Part shown: in pieces, positions 32,013 through 45,200 of the stretch
How positions within the stretch are numbered: position 1 is the first letter of the stretch
Layout of the letters: the number at the start of each line of letters is the position of its first letter
Source of the DNA: Apostichopus japonicus
Lineage: Eukaryota; Echinodermata; Holothuroidea; Aspidochirotida; Stichopodidae
Direction of reading: 5' to 3'
Length of the DNA stretch: 64,000 nt
NCBI RefSeq assembly: GCF_037975245.1
Contig: NC_092561.1
Coordinates: forward strand, 17,677,001 to 17,741,000
Notes under the pieces: model-generated
Told to the model about the DNA's origin: nothing
Database searches by the model: none
What the model saw: the letters and a program-made list of their open reading frames with translations, nothing else
Position numbers and translations under genes: made by a program

Positions 32013-35000
32013 TCGCAAATATTCTACTGTATGTTCAAGTTAACTCTGTGTCTGATAAGGTACTTTAAATACAACATTTAAATTGTGAGAAATGACCTTT
32101 TAAACAATTAAGGTTTAATCAGTTAAAGTGACTGGACTATGTAGTCTAGTACACAGACCATTAGGTACTTAGTTCCTTATATACATGTAACTCTTTAACT
32201 CAATATGGAAACATAAGACTATAATGGCCTCAAAATGCCATGTTTACAATGTGTTACAAATTTGTCAAGGACAAAGGGTATTGAGCATCTGTCATTCAAT
32301 GATGCTCTCTAATATGAAGTAGAAGAAATATCTTGCAGTTAAGTTATTAGAATTTATAAAAAAAAAATAAGAGTGATTCACATTAACTTTGAAGGCCTGC
32401 ACTGTAGATCACTGTGTCATCATCAATTTAAGCCTTAAAGGAACATTTCAGAGATTAAGTTACACTACTTATTATACACAGCCTTATGTTAGACCTATAA
32501 GGAAATCATGCCATAACTTAAGTGATGATTGTTACCCAACTTATTTATAATCTTAATATCTACTGGTCAAAAAATGCAAACATTTGCCTTTTCTACTGGC
32601 AAAAGGCATTGACGAATGGTTACCCAAATTATTTATGTGTTTATCATCTAAATGTCTACTGGCAAAAACATGCAAACTTTTGCCTTTTCTACTGGCAAAC
32701 AGAAAAAGTCTACTTGCATTTAATTTAGCCAGTAAATATGACAGGCCTTCACATAGTACTATTGCTGCACTGTACCTAGCTTGCAAGCTGACCCTATAGT
32801 ACAGCAGTCCCATCCACAATAAATAAACAGATCCCTATCTACACACAGTAATAGTTAACACAGTCACAATAACAACGGTCAACCTTTTCCATACTATAAT
32901 TATTGACCTCAACAATAACAAAAATAGTTTGTACCACCACCAGGTAATTGTCATTAGGAAGAATTATTTGCCATTCAGGAATGCAATAACGATCCCAAGC
33001 GTTCCTCGCACAGCTCCCCCCCCCCATCCACCCCTCACCCACCTCAGTGATATCACAATCTGGACAGCATACTGTTTAACATTTTACTAGTCCAAACTCC
33101 CAGCGGCTGCCACGATCTAGTGAGTTAATTGAAACCGGTCGTACTGAACTGCTAAAGTCCAGACAATCAATTTTAACAGCTTATCAGTAACATGTACATA
33201 TTATATAAAATAAATGCAGGAACTGCAGTGTCGTTAACACTGGTAAATATTAATCAGTGTGTTTGTTTACGTGAATTATGTACATTGTGTGCTTAGGAAA
33301 AATAACATGTAAATGTATCAGGAATCGTGTTTGTAATTTATCACCATCAATGTGAAATATTGTCTCCATAGTCTGTAGTTGAAACTCCATCCCTTTGCAA
33401 TTTACAATGATTGTTTTCAGTAAAATTTTATGCAAGCTCATTTACCAACTACCAAGTAAATACCGTGCTTGAAGATGATTAATTATTAATTAATAACCAA
33501 TGTTAATTAATTCATTAATCTTGGTTATTAATTCACAATAATTAATCTTATTGTGGTTGACATAATAAGAGGTTATTAGAACTCTTTTAATCAGATTCTT
33601 ATTAGAACAATAAAGCTAGTTACAAAGAGTCTGGATTCGGGTTACAAAGACTAGCCATTTCTTTCATTTTTTTTTCCCTTTAAATTTTTTTCTTTTTTTT
33701 TCTTTTCTTTTTCTTTTTCTTCTTCTTTCTGGTAGCTAGAGTTGATTAGCTAAATAGCTGAACACTTATGTAAATTATCATAAAAGTTGAAAACTTCATT
33801 CTCATTGCATTCTGTATCCAGAGATATGAATTTTTCAATTTTTTTATGTTACTATATAGTTTGTATATCAGACATCTGGTAACAACAGCAGAATGGATGA
33901 TGATGTCATGATGTCATCAGCGCTATTCAGCTGAAGTTTGTCAATCATTTAACCACAAATGGAAAAAAACAATATTTCTACAAAAGTGATAAATATCTTG
34001 ATAATATTCTAAATAAAGAGAACTGCGACAGCTAAGCAAACATTCCAAATGTATCAGGTTTCAACGATAACCAAAAAAGGAGATTAAAATGGCTGCGCAT
34101 ATTTAAGTAAAGCTCTTGAAGAGCATTTGCCCAAATGACATTCACTGACCCCCTGGGGTACTGTGAACCGACTTTTTGGAGCAGTGGATGGTTCAGCCAG
34201 TCAAAATTAGGTTACATTCGATCAACCATATCCCCGAGTTAAGGGGGGAGAGATGTTGAGAGTGAGAGAGGGTTTCCAACTAGCAGTTTGGAATATTATC
34301 CTCTTCAATATTAAGTTTTCACATTGTTTGTCACCAGAGAATTCTAATCGAAGGTGTTTCGTTAACCGTTCAATCAGTCAATAAATAAGCAAACAAAAAT
34401 ATTAATTATAAAATTATAGTCCTCCCAAAAAAATAACTACAGCTTTTTGTAGTAGATTACACAGTACCATCTACTGTATAACAGTGTACTCTAAACCATA
34501 TAATGGTACAAAACTACCCTCAAATAAATGTATTGTCTTCACCAATAACAGATAAAATAACTCGTCTCTTCTGATATCTATATAGCCAGAAGTCCTTTGT
34601 TTGCATTATAATCCCGAGTCCTGTCCTGATCTATATCTACTTATTTACGACTGTGTGAAGTTCTTTTTAAGTGTCATACCCACCCTTTGTTCATTCAACC
34701 TATTCAACAAGATGGTGTTGAACAGTCAGTTTTGCTACTATTTTTAGGCAGCTTTTTGTAGTTTGGTGTTTCCCCCATTTACCAAATTTGTCTTGCTTCA
34801 AAGAGCAAATATGCATTGATGAACACATGTATTCTACAGGTAGGCCATCAATAGCTACAGGTAGCTGCATGGTTAACTGTAATTGTACGCACCAGTGGTT
34901 TTTATCACAATATTAGAAGTGGTTGCACTGGTAACCAGATCAGAAAAAAACAAATGTACGAATCCTGTTCAGAATTGACAAAATAGTACCAAATTTATAT

Positions 35001-36418
35001 TAGGCAACATAACTGCCAGAACACATTGGAGATTGTTACTTTTCTTCTTAACATGTTTGCAATATGAGCAAACAACCCTAAAGATTGTTATTTTTAGATC
35101 ATGTAACTTTATTTCAGACTTTCCCGTCATCTTGTCAGCGATGATGCTAGACTCTTCTAACCACGATCCAGGGTAGGCTCAATTAAAAAAAAAAACTCGC
35201 TGAGGATCACTGATTGAAAGTGCTAAGGTGATGCCGAACATCATAGCTGAAGAACACCCATTGCAGTTGCTTGTGTCGTCTATAACGTTATAATCCTGTA
35301 TCAAAGCAAATTGCTATCACAGATTTAAACCTGCAAAAATTGTGATGTAAATACTTATTCCCAGAATTGCACTTAGCGACTAAAGTCATTATCTCCAAAA
35401 TTTATGACTTTAGCGATGGTAATGGCTTTAGACACAACACACCTGGATACCAGTAGAATTCTTTGGGGATCCATGATCAAGTATTAACTGTTCATTACAC
35501 ATGTATAGAACAATCTGTACTGTGTGTACATGGAAACTAGAATTAAATGAATAGCTAAATTATGTAGCCTACAGTGTATCATATATCACGTACAAATTAA
35601 ACCTAAATTTATCAGGATTCTCAAACCATATTGGAAATTATTTAAGTACAGGACAATACATTTCAGGCCCTTGGGCCTAAGTTTGAACTTGGAGCCTAGC
35701 CTACTGTACTTGTAATACAATCCTCATACTGGTTTCTTTTCCCAAATCTATCCACCTACCACGGGTTTAAAGCTTTGCTTAGAACCTTAAGTGCGTGCGG
35801 GTAACCAGCTCAATTATATTATGCTTTTTGAGGCCTAGTTAAGACTATGGATGGTCAATTTTTGTAAGTTAGCAGAGAAATAAAAATTATCAGATATCTT
35901 CTAATGGCCCAACTTCAAACCAGAAAGCCAGTTATTCCTTGCCATACAATTTGCTCAAATTCAAAATAAATATCTGACTAATGTAGAGCAAGTGAGTTAA
36001 ATTTGTCCGAGAATAAAGTAAGAACTAGTAAAGATCAGAGATTTCCAGCTCTTATTTGTAGCACTTCCTTGTGGGCATCAACCATTTCATTCACTGGTAA
36101 GGATTGTCATTATAGAATTTTAATTCCAAACTGTTTCTTTATCCAGTAAAAAGAGAAATATAGACACAGATGTATGAATAAAATGACATTTTGAGTTAAC
36201 AAATCAGCTCTGCCACCAACCATCCCTTTGTTAATTGTTATTAATGAACAAAGCTCTACATGACATTGTTCACACACTGAAATAGTTTCACAACTTACTG
36301 CTAGAGCAAAAGTCATAAATCACAGAGAAAATGGCCAATTTTGAGACCATTCGAGCATTCCCCTGTTGACTCCTTGAAGCTATAAGGTGAAAACTGATAA
36401 GGGTCCACTTGAGTGTGT
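32013..36418. other. Intergenic, no gene recognised
   Basis: AT-rich. An imperfect direct repeat of about 90-100 bp lies at 32550-32705 (TCTACTGGCAAAA). An AT hairpin lies at 33489-33532 with stem ATTAATAACCAA. A polypyrimidine run lies at 33660-33730. Segment 32120-32240 resembles 21268-21390 and may be a dispersed repeat. No coding region is supported. Confidence 0.4.
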
Positions 36419-36422
36419 TTAA

Positions 36423-36781
36423 AGGCATTGAAGACTCACCCCTAACCGTGTGCGGCCATCTGAAAAAGTTAACCTTCTGTTGAGCACTTGCAAGTGACGT
36501 TTTGTGTCGCTACAAAATGCAGACAGTAATGAAACGTGATACCTTGTTATCTTTAGCTGGACCTGAGATGTCCATCGCTGTATCGTTTATACACTGTGTT
36601 GTGGGTATTGACCGCAGCTATATGTACTGACTGTACACTAGTGTCTAATTACCGACGGTAGCAAGCTGTGTGTGTATTTTCTGGGATCGATGGTGGTGTC
36701 TAACACTTCTGTTACACCTCATTCGAACCAGGTCAGATTACCGGCATTAGACGTTTCTTTTTGCCCGAGTCTTCACACCCT
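36423..36781. mobile_element. MITE with TTAA target site, copy 1
   Basis: 359 bases with imperfect inverted ends (AGGCATTGAAGACTC and the complement of GAGTCTTCACACCCT), flanked by TTAA on both sides (36419-36422 and 36782-36785). The same sequence occurs at 62448-62811 in the same orientation, which confirms the boundaries. TTAA targets are typical of piggyBac and Kolobok families; which of these mobilised it cannot be told. Confidence 0.85.
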
Positions 36782-36929
36782 TTAAAGCAAGTTATCAACT
36801 CTCTGAAGCAGATATCATTTCCTGGATGACCTTATGTTTCATTGAAGACCTATAACTAGACTGAACTTGACCAAACTATTTTTACCAAATAAAATCAGAG
36901 CATTGGAGAAATTTTGTTGTAGCTTTAAT

Positions 36930-37260
36930 CATGTTTATAAGTTTATAAAGTATGAGGTTCAAGAAAGATGTACTTCTTGAGTTAATCTGTTTAAAGGATC
37001 TTCAGACTTAGACTTAACTGTTGACCGCAAATGACCCTTGACCGCCACCGATTTCAATAGGGGTCATATATTCACCAAGCTGGATGTGCATACCACGTAT
37101 AAAGTTCAACAAAGATGTACTTTTGAGTTATCATGTTTACAAAGTTTTCAGACTTTGATCTCTGTTGACACCAAATGACCATTGAACTTCAGAGAAAACA
37201 ATAGGGTTCTTGTACACAACACGATGGATCCACATACCAAGTATGATGTTAATCCACTAT
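36930..37260. repeat. Diverged tandem repeat, about 158 bp x 2
   Basis: Two imperfect copies share TATAAAGT, AAAGATGTACTT, TGAGTTA, TTCAGACTT, TGTTGAC, AAATGACC, ACAATAGGG or equivalents, and CATACCA in the same order. Divergence is considerable. No coding potential. Confidence 0.65.
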
Positions 37261-39394
37261 TAACTTTTAGAGTAAGAAAATGAAAACATGTTTTGTGCTT
37301 TGCGCGTTTGTCAAGCACATAAGAAGATACAATTGACTGGACTATGGTTTTCTCGAGAGAAGTGAGTACTGAGCCGAAGGTTAGAGGTTGAGCTTTATGA
37401 TGGGCATTACATCAGAGAAGCCCAGCCAGTGCTACTGAAAATGGACTGAACTTCCACCCAACAATAGAAGCATTTCCAATCTTGTTTTGCTGATGTAACT
37501 TACTTTCATAATAACAACAAAACCTAGGTCTTATCTAACTTAGATCTACCAAGCTACCAAAGTTAATGTTGCACTACACCTTAATGTTAGGCATATTCAA
37601 TGAATTTTGATGCTTCTTTCTGCAAAAACCAATTTAAGGCTGGGCCATTTAGCCTAAACTATTCCTATTGGTTAAACTTAAAGTTTGCCAAAGCTGCTTA
37701 ATTGCAGAATACGCCCAAACAACTCTTCAGTCTCATAGATTACGATCAGAAGTTGCTACACTACAGTAAACGATGTATTATCGTTCTCAAGAAGCCCTGT
37801 GTGTGTGTGTTGCACTGCGAGAGTTGCAGGGTGTACTGCAATTGCTCAACCAAAGCTCCAATTTCCAAGTCCAACAAGGCCTCAAGTCAGGTTTGGTCTA
37901 ACTATGTTAGACTGTGCATAGCTTATATCATGATGGCAAAATCAGGCTTAGGCTAGTGTGTTAAGTTAGGCTAACAATATTAATTGTGCATACGCTACTT
38001 AAGATGGTTTGCAGGACCATAACATTGGAACTTGGAATTGGCCCTAGGCCTAGCTAACCATGCGCAAAGATGGGAGTCGGGGCTGAATCGGTCTAACCTT
38101 GGCCTCCATAGACTTAGAGTGACCGATTGGCCCTTGGGTATGGTAATGGTAGGCCAAACATCTAACGTTAGACTCAGTTAGACTAGACCTAAAGTAACAC
38201 TAACAGGGTCTATCGTTGGTAAAGTGAGTTAGGGTGTAGCCTAGGCTAGGCCTACATGAGGCCTAAACTTGCCCAAGTTACGACTACGCATAAGCCAGTT
38301 AAACAATAATAACAAAATATCACTCAATTAGAGTAAAGAACAGCTGATTACAGTATCCTATGATGTGTTTTACCTGTCTCGTTTGGTTTTGTACGGACGA
38401 AAGGAATGAAATAACAAACGTCGACGAGTTCGCACTGCTTCAGTTTAGCTGTATAGGCCTAACTAACTTAGTGTATTCAGTTCACCTTGGAGTACCATAG
38501 GAAAATCTGAATGTCAGCACAAACAACATTCATTGCGTACCTGGCATACTATAGCTGTTGCCTAATTGCATGGTCTGAAGCATGCATGCATCATTATTTT
38601 AACACTTCAAAGAGAGCGCCACCACAACAATTCCAGGGCACCAGCAACTAGCATTGGCTACAATAATTTGCAAATATGTTGACACCATGCGTGGTTTGTA
38701 AATATAGCACGTTAGAGCCATACAAAAAAAAATGCCATTTTGTTGTGCCTGGATCAGCCTGAAAAGAAATGCTTTGGCGTCGTCTGAAAATATGACTGTA
38801 TTCGCCTTTTTGAGCCTTGTCTGTCCTGCAAAAATGTTATGGCAGAAAGCCACAATTTTCTGTCAAATGTTCTACACTTCTATAATGCCCATGTCAGTTT
38901 ATTGCTACACACTTTTCATACTATAGTGTTTATTTACTCTGCAGTCTGCAACAATCATGAAAACGTTTACATTTTGGGATGGGTCGGCAGAGGAAAGGGG
39001 ATTCCATTTGACCAATTTCAGAAAAGTTTCTGGAACCGCCAGAGCATGGTCGAATCCTTTCACAGTTATGTCTTGATTAGAGGGGCAGTTTGGACGGGAA
39101 GGGTGTGGAAGATGGGGCTTCCTTTCTTCCTTCAAGCTGATATGGTTGGTAAGGCTTGTGACGCTTTAACAACCCTGGTTGGCCTAAATCCTGCTGTATG
39201 GTATACAAAATCCAAACATGATGATCACCCGGTTGCGTGCTACGTGTAACTTTGTTTTTCACCGAGAAAAGCAGTTTGCTTTTGAAGAAGACCCTCGGCT
39301 AGGATAAAAACATAAAGAATGGCCAGGCCCTCTAACTAATAATATACATCTGTTTTTCACTGGTAGAATGCTCTAACAATAATTTTCTAAGCGC
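37261..39394. other. Intergenic, no gene recognised
   Basis: A 136-codon plus-strand frame (38839-39249) is the longest here but has no domain I recognise and no homologue-like motif. A region around 37960-38290 is rich in AGGCCTA-type words, as short dispersed repeats. Confidence 0.4.
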
Positions 39395-39397
39395 TTA

Positions 39398-40630
39398 AAG
39401 GCCCAGTCACATCTCACCGGAATGCACGAACGGACAAGAGTACGCGCGAAAAACAGTCATCCGGTTATTTCCGTTGGCAAAAGTTGTCGCGCATGCATCT
39501 GGGGGTTGCAACGTACCGGACGTTCAACGGTGAAAACGGATTACAAACGTACAAGGGACGGACAGCAACGGACGAACAACGGATGAACAACGGAATAACA
39601 ACGAACGAACTAACGAACACCAACGGATAGTAACGAATTTACAACGGACAATTAACGGATAAAGAACATACAAAACGTAGGAGTACCGGAAAAGTAACGG
39701 ACATACCGGACTAGCAACGGAGAAGAAACGGTCTAAAACCTGGGCCTCCGGAGTGCCTCAAAATCAGGGGGCATCCTCATGAAGTTGATAAAAGATTTTG
39801 GTCTTCCATTCGCAGCTCCTGCATTAGTTGGTCATAAAGACCACAGTGCTGTCTTCTCTGTGAACCTAGCAAGGCCCTAGACCAGCATTTACGCCGAGCA
39901 CGTCTCTTCCTTCTCTTCTTGACTTGTTCATTGGTCTTGATGTTGGCTTCAATGATAAGCATCTGTGCTTGTAAAGCTGACACTGTGGTCTGAAGCTTGA
40001 ATCAAGTTTCTGAAGGGTACATGATGTAGGTGTTGACGGTAGAGGTTATAGGAGCAGAATGAGGCGTGGGACGCTTGGAGTGGACAAGGTGGAGGTACGC
40101 TGCATCTCCGTACTATGTCCGTCTGTTATACTTTCCTGGCCTGAGTTCTTCCGTTTCTTCCGTGTTACGTCCGTTACCTATCTGTTCATTGTCAGTTCTA
40201 TTCCTTTGCACTTCCGTTATTTCTACGTTAGCGTCCGTCGAATATACGGTATAGGTACTGTACTTCTACGTTTCTTCCGTTCTTTGTCCGTTAATGAACC
40301 GGTGAGCAATAGCAATAACCAGAGACGAACGGAGAAATACAGTATGCCAAACGCATACAGAACGAACAAAACCCATGAGAAACTGATAAAACGGAAGCTT
40401 AACGGATTAGTAACGAATAAATAACGGAGACATTTTTCGGTGGATGTCCGTTCCAAGTTTTGTGCATGTTCAAAATCGACACCGGACAAACCGGACTGTC
40501 CCGGTAATGAAACGTAGACGGACGGAGGAGAACCGCAGACTAAACGGACACTAACGTACATCAACGGAGTGACATTTTTTGTCTTCGTTCCCTCTCCGTT
40601 ATTGCAATCCGGTGAGATGTGACTGGGCTT
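39398..40630 (-). mobile_element. Degraded PIF/Harbinger DNA transposon, 1233 bp
   Basis: The inverted ends read AAGGCCCAGTCACATCTCAC on the left and the complement AAGCCCAGTCACATCTCACC on the right. Both are flanked by TTA (39395-39397 and 40631-40633), the 3-bp target duplication typical of PIF/Harbinger. Inside is the N-terminal part of a HARBI1-like transposase on the minus strand. The rest of the transposase is missing, so the copy is an internal deletion derivative. Both halves are crowded with AACGGA or TCCGTT motifs. Confidence 0.82.
39733..39995 (-). pseudogene. HARBI1-like transposase fragment
   Basis: The minus strand encodes a basic stretch KKRRKRRARRKCW, then GLYDQLMQELRMED, which matches the start of Harbinger nucleases (RKWW..., then YDQLLRELR.ED). 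The next conserved block, KSFINFMRMPPDFEAL, is present but in a different frame, so a frameshift lies at about 39805. The catalytic DDE nuclease region is absent. Family identification is by pattern memory and reasonably firm. Confidence 0.75.
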
Positions 40631-40633
40631 TTA

Positions 40634-41322
40634 GCGGCGTGACTAGAGAACTAAGTTAGGTCCCGACCTGCATGTTACTTCCCGATGTTTTATTACAAAT
40701 TGTGAAAAAGGGCGATTTTCCATGAACTGAAGTCCAGTTCAGTTCACAACGATTTTCACAGGAATTATGTTTGACAAGTGAAGCACAGTTTTAGCAACAG
40801 GAAAATAAAAACTATAAGAAAGCATTGTTATGCTAAACAAGGCTCACTCCAAGAACAATAGAGCGATAAAATAAAAGAGAAGAGGAACTTTAACAAACCC
40901 TTCCTTCCACCCACGAAACATCAGAGCAGGTTGCCAGGTTACAAAGGTCGTATAGCTTTACTAAAATTAAGTTGATGTTTGAAGTAAAATGTCGAAGGGT
41001 TCGATTTGAAATCTATACGTTGGATTGTACCATTAACTGATTAAGCGATAGAGTAAAATTTTAAACTTACCACCTAAGGTCAATCTATATGTAAATTTAA
41101 TGACTAATTAATTAATACATAAATAAATTATATGTTATGCATAATTTATATATCAGTAAGATCATTTATAATGTCACAACTTTTTCGGAATACATCCAGT
41201 GTCCATAGTTTCAATAATTTCCTTCATTTGCTTAATATTTCTTTTGCAAATATCCCTTCTAGTTTGCGTTTTTGTTTTATAACAGCGCTGTTCTTTTCAG
41301 TATGTACTTTGGTATGACCAGC
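40634..41322. other. Intergenic, no gene recognised
   Basis: AT-rich sequence without recognisable features. Confidence 0.4.
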
Positions 41323-41799
41323 CTATACCATTATGATCTGAGGTGAAAATCGGATGCAAGTTTTAACGTAGTAGCAATCACCATGTGTACATGCATCTAG
41401 CATAGAATTTGACTGTGGATATGATGCAAAAATTGACGTAATTTTTAAACCCATCATTTCGATCACATTTTTACGTTCTATATTTATATTTCCAACTATA
41501 TGAAAATATGTTCGTGGATTTTCTTTCTGGAAATCGGTTATTTTGGATTTCAATATTTGAAGAGCTGTAGCAAATTTGTCTGATGGTCGTATGTATACAT
41601 AAATGATAGTAATCTTTGAGACGGCATTTGGAATGAATCGCGGCCGTGCTCTAATAACAATGATAAGTTCAATATCCGGTGTAGATATGATGGAACATCT
41701 TTGGCTTGCAAACTGACCAGTCCTTGGAAATAAAAGTCCTCCCTCCGTTTGCAGATAATTGTTTGTCCCAACGAAACATTGAGTATTGTTCAATTTCAC
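41323..41799 (-). pseudogene. LINE endonuclease (APE-type) fragment
   Basis: A 158-codon minus-strand frame carries IRARPRFIPNAVSKITIIYV, then FHIVGNIN and SMLDACTHG. The order matches the APE endonuclease of CR1/L2-type LINEs (rPr.lP..., then GDFN, then LD..). The catalytic aspartate of GDFN is replaced by asparagine here (GNIN), and no reverse transcriptase follows. It is a dead remnant. Confidence 0.65.
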
Positions 41800-42019
41800 C
41801 GCTTCATACGGTAATCTATGTTGCGGAGCTTCGTTCTGCCATTTTTTAGTAATATAGCTTGGAGCTTAGTTGCCTGTAGTTCTATATAAAACACACGTTG
41901 CGTAAATTTGCAATCGTCTGCTCCAGATGCAATCATTTTTCTTGAAGACTGTTAACATTTGCAGTTAGTCCAGGAATCGTGGCTGTGCTCAAGTTATAGC
42001 AATAAGCTCAATATCCAGT

Positions 42020-42215
42020 GTTGAGATGGTTGAACATATATTGGTTTGCAAACTAACCAGTCCTTGGAAATATAAGTGATAAGTCCTCCTTCTGTTGCAG
42101 AGAGTTATCTGTCTCAAAGAAACATAATAGCATTGTTAACTTTTACCGCTACATTCGGTAATTTACGCTGCGGAGCTTCATTCTGCCATTCTAACACCAG
42201 AGGTAGATCGATGAG
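42020..42215 (-). repeat. Second partial copy of the LINE endonuclease fragment
   Basis: Resembles 41680-41860 closely: TTTGCAAACT.ACCAGTCCTTGGAAATA, then the complement of WQNEAPQ and AVKVNN. It is a diverged partial duplicate or second insertion of the same LINE family, with indels that break the frame. Confidence 0.7.
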
Positions 42216-45200
42216 GGTTATAATAATATTAACTATATTCATGATAAGTTTAATGGTTGTCATATAATTATCAACACTTATCGCGTATTGAAACAAATAT
42301 GGTTGCTGTCAAATAAACTAATACGCCTTTTTCATATTTCCCTTCACTAGATAACTTTTTATTGAGTAATGAACAATTTCATTTCGCCCAGTGGGGACAT
42401 TATTTAGGCCTATACTTAATTACTGTCCCGCCACAACGCAATTGTATACTGACAGTATGAGCAGTACGTATAGGCTGTATCGATAAGAAAACAAAGGTTT
42501 GGAAATATTTATACTGTCAGTACTAGTGCTTTAAATCATGATAAAAGAGGACAGTATAGAGTGGTATTAGCACTGGGAAATTGTTTTCCAACTGGCTGGT
42601 GGTTCATTCCAGACAAATATTTCGACTGATGCATGCAATAACTCAGTTTCATACATTAGTGTTAATATTGCATGAGTCTATTACCATATAGCTGAATGAA
42701 CACAAGAGAACAAGGCGGTAAATGAACGAGCGCTCGAATTCAAGTACAAATTGATTAATTATTGATTAATATTAACAAACCAATAAATATGGAATAAAAC
42801 CCAAAATGTTGCAAATACGAAATCTATAAATTATCAATAATAATAATCCTCGACCTCCTTTGGAATTTGAATGCAACTCCGAAAAATGACAAGTCCCTTT
42901 TTTTAACTCAGGAAGATCATACAATATATACGATATGATGTACTGATTGGTTGGTGCACCCGATACTCATAGCTAGTACAGTAACTACTCTTCATGTTCC
43001 ACAACCGTGCATCAGTAACTACTGCGCTGTGTTCGCAACACGGTAACTGTGTTACAGGTGGCACAGTAATTACTGCAAAGCTGTTACACGTTGAACTATA
43101 CGAGTCCGAAAGGTGGAAATGCGCGGCGGCTGGGTAACGAAGACTACTCCCTAGCCGTACAATACGGAGTGCATGGTCGGCGCTGGCACAACACGTAGCC
43201 GACATACTGCGGCGGTTAATTTATACTGCATGCGAGATTCAGATAGCCTAACTTTTTTTTTAACATGAACTGTAGTTGCTGTACCAGCTATGAATATCGG
43301 GTGCTTGCTAAGATATACGAAACAAGAAAAACGATGTTTTGACGTATATATGTATACTGCCCCCGCTATTCGCGAGATAATGTGTGTGTCTTGTCTATGC
43401 TTTTTCAACTGCTGATTTTGAAGTGAAAGAGAATGTGTTTCTTGATTTGAAAAGGTCAAATGAAGGAATTAAGTGACATTTATGGCTCCACTAATTTACG
43501 GATGTTCCATAAATACATAAACCTGTATATCAACCCTGCAATTATATAGCACAGCTTCATTGCGGGACTCACATCTCAAGATTGTGGAACTTTCATAGAG
43601 AATGTGTGCGTTCGTATGTGTGAGTGAGCGGGGTGTGCGTTCGTTTACGTGTTTGAGCAGGGTGTGGGATGTAGGGGATTGAACGTGGCCCATGTTATTA
43701 TATATAGAAGAATTTAAGTTAATTTAATTCATGGGACACAAGAGAACGAGAGATCTTGATGGATTCAGATAATGTGCTCCAAAGATGCGGGGCAGTAGAA
43801 GCAAACAGCAGTTTGCCCGTGATATGTTAGTCGACTTTATGGTGAGAGAAGATGTTTAATCCGAGAACGTAATTAATGAGAGGTGCATTATAAGGCTGTA
43901 ACAGTTCAGATGAATAGATTAGTAATAAACCAGCATATGAAAGGAAAACTTATGTAAGTATCTTGAAAATGATTCTGCGTGAGGCTTGAAGCCATGGTAA
44001 TAAGGTATAAAGAGTATTGCATGTTCTCCCATTTTCGTGAAAACAGTTGAGAGAACATGAGGAGGACTTAAATGGGGTCACGTGACTTAATTGTCCCCGA
44101 GGTCCGAATGTAATTATAATTGCTGTGTAATTAGGAACCACCAGAAATTCTCATCAGAAGTGTTGAAACTTAAAAGGTTTGATGTTTCTAGAGAAGAATT
44201 TCCAGAGGATTATCATGAGTATCATTGGGCCGGGTGTGTGGAGGGGGCAGGGGGGGTGAGGGGATGGGCGGGGCGGGGCGGGGTGTTGTACTTCATGCCA
44301 TTGTCAGCTCATCTTTGCCCTATGGTAAATTGAATGGATAAATACACACTGTAAAGTACACGGTCATGCATCATACTCCAAACTCTGTTTTGTGAAACCT
44401 TTAACCCCATCCTCTCCAACCCCCGCCTCTCATTCTCCACCTGTCCAGGCGAAGCTGGTGTTCATATTATTCCGATTCCTGGATTCAACCGCAATTATGT
44501 CAGGGCACCTTTTCCAAGTAAATAATGGTCGCCGCAAACTAACTAACGCGTGGCGCGAAAACTTTGAAAATAGAGGGCGCTATGTATCAATAGCAAGTTC
44601 AATATTAGCACTGGATCGTCCAGTCAGAAATCAAATAGTGAAACACAGAGATAAAAGTAAACTGGAGAAACAAACAAAAAGTAGAAAAAACAACAATCCG
44701 AAGACGAAGACAGAAAGAGAACGGTTTTTGGAATTTTTAGAAGAGATGGTATACATGTTTTGAAGAGGTGCATGTATGTCACATGCTACATGGATTACTC
44801 ACTAAAATCAAGCCTCTTGTGATCCAATATTGAGAAGGTCTTGTGTAATGACATTACATTCACTTGACCATATACCTTACTTTATTGCTGAAATTGAATA
44901 AATCAGTACTCAGTATATCGCTTTTCAAACTCCAACCTTATCACGTGAAACATCATTTATTACCTTTCCAAATGTAATCATGTTACTCACTTGACTTAAT
45001 ATCGTCATGATCATACGGTTACAGTCTCGAAGTAAGGGAACAGGGGTTGAGAGTGGTTCTATCTTGGGTGAATTTATTAAGTACTTATTTGATATTTTTA
45101 TTCTGTGTGATATTCACACCTCTCTTCTTTAAGTATTCAACAATACAACATTTTTTTTTAATTATAAGATGCAAAACTTCATTGCTAGAAAGTTATTTAC

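Noticed and set aside
36930-37260. TGACCxTTGACC-like words considered as nuclear-receptor DR1 sites
   Set aside because: They are part of an old diverged tandem repeat, with mismatches in both copies and no promoter nearby.
44392-44763. 123-codon frame with a basic, lysine-rich end, considered as a small gene
   Set aside because: No recognisable domain, no homologous pattern and no splice or promoter context; could not be supported.
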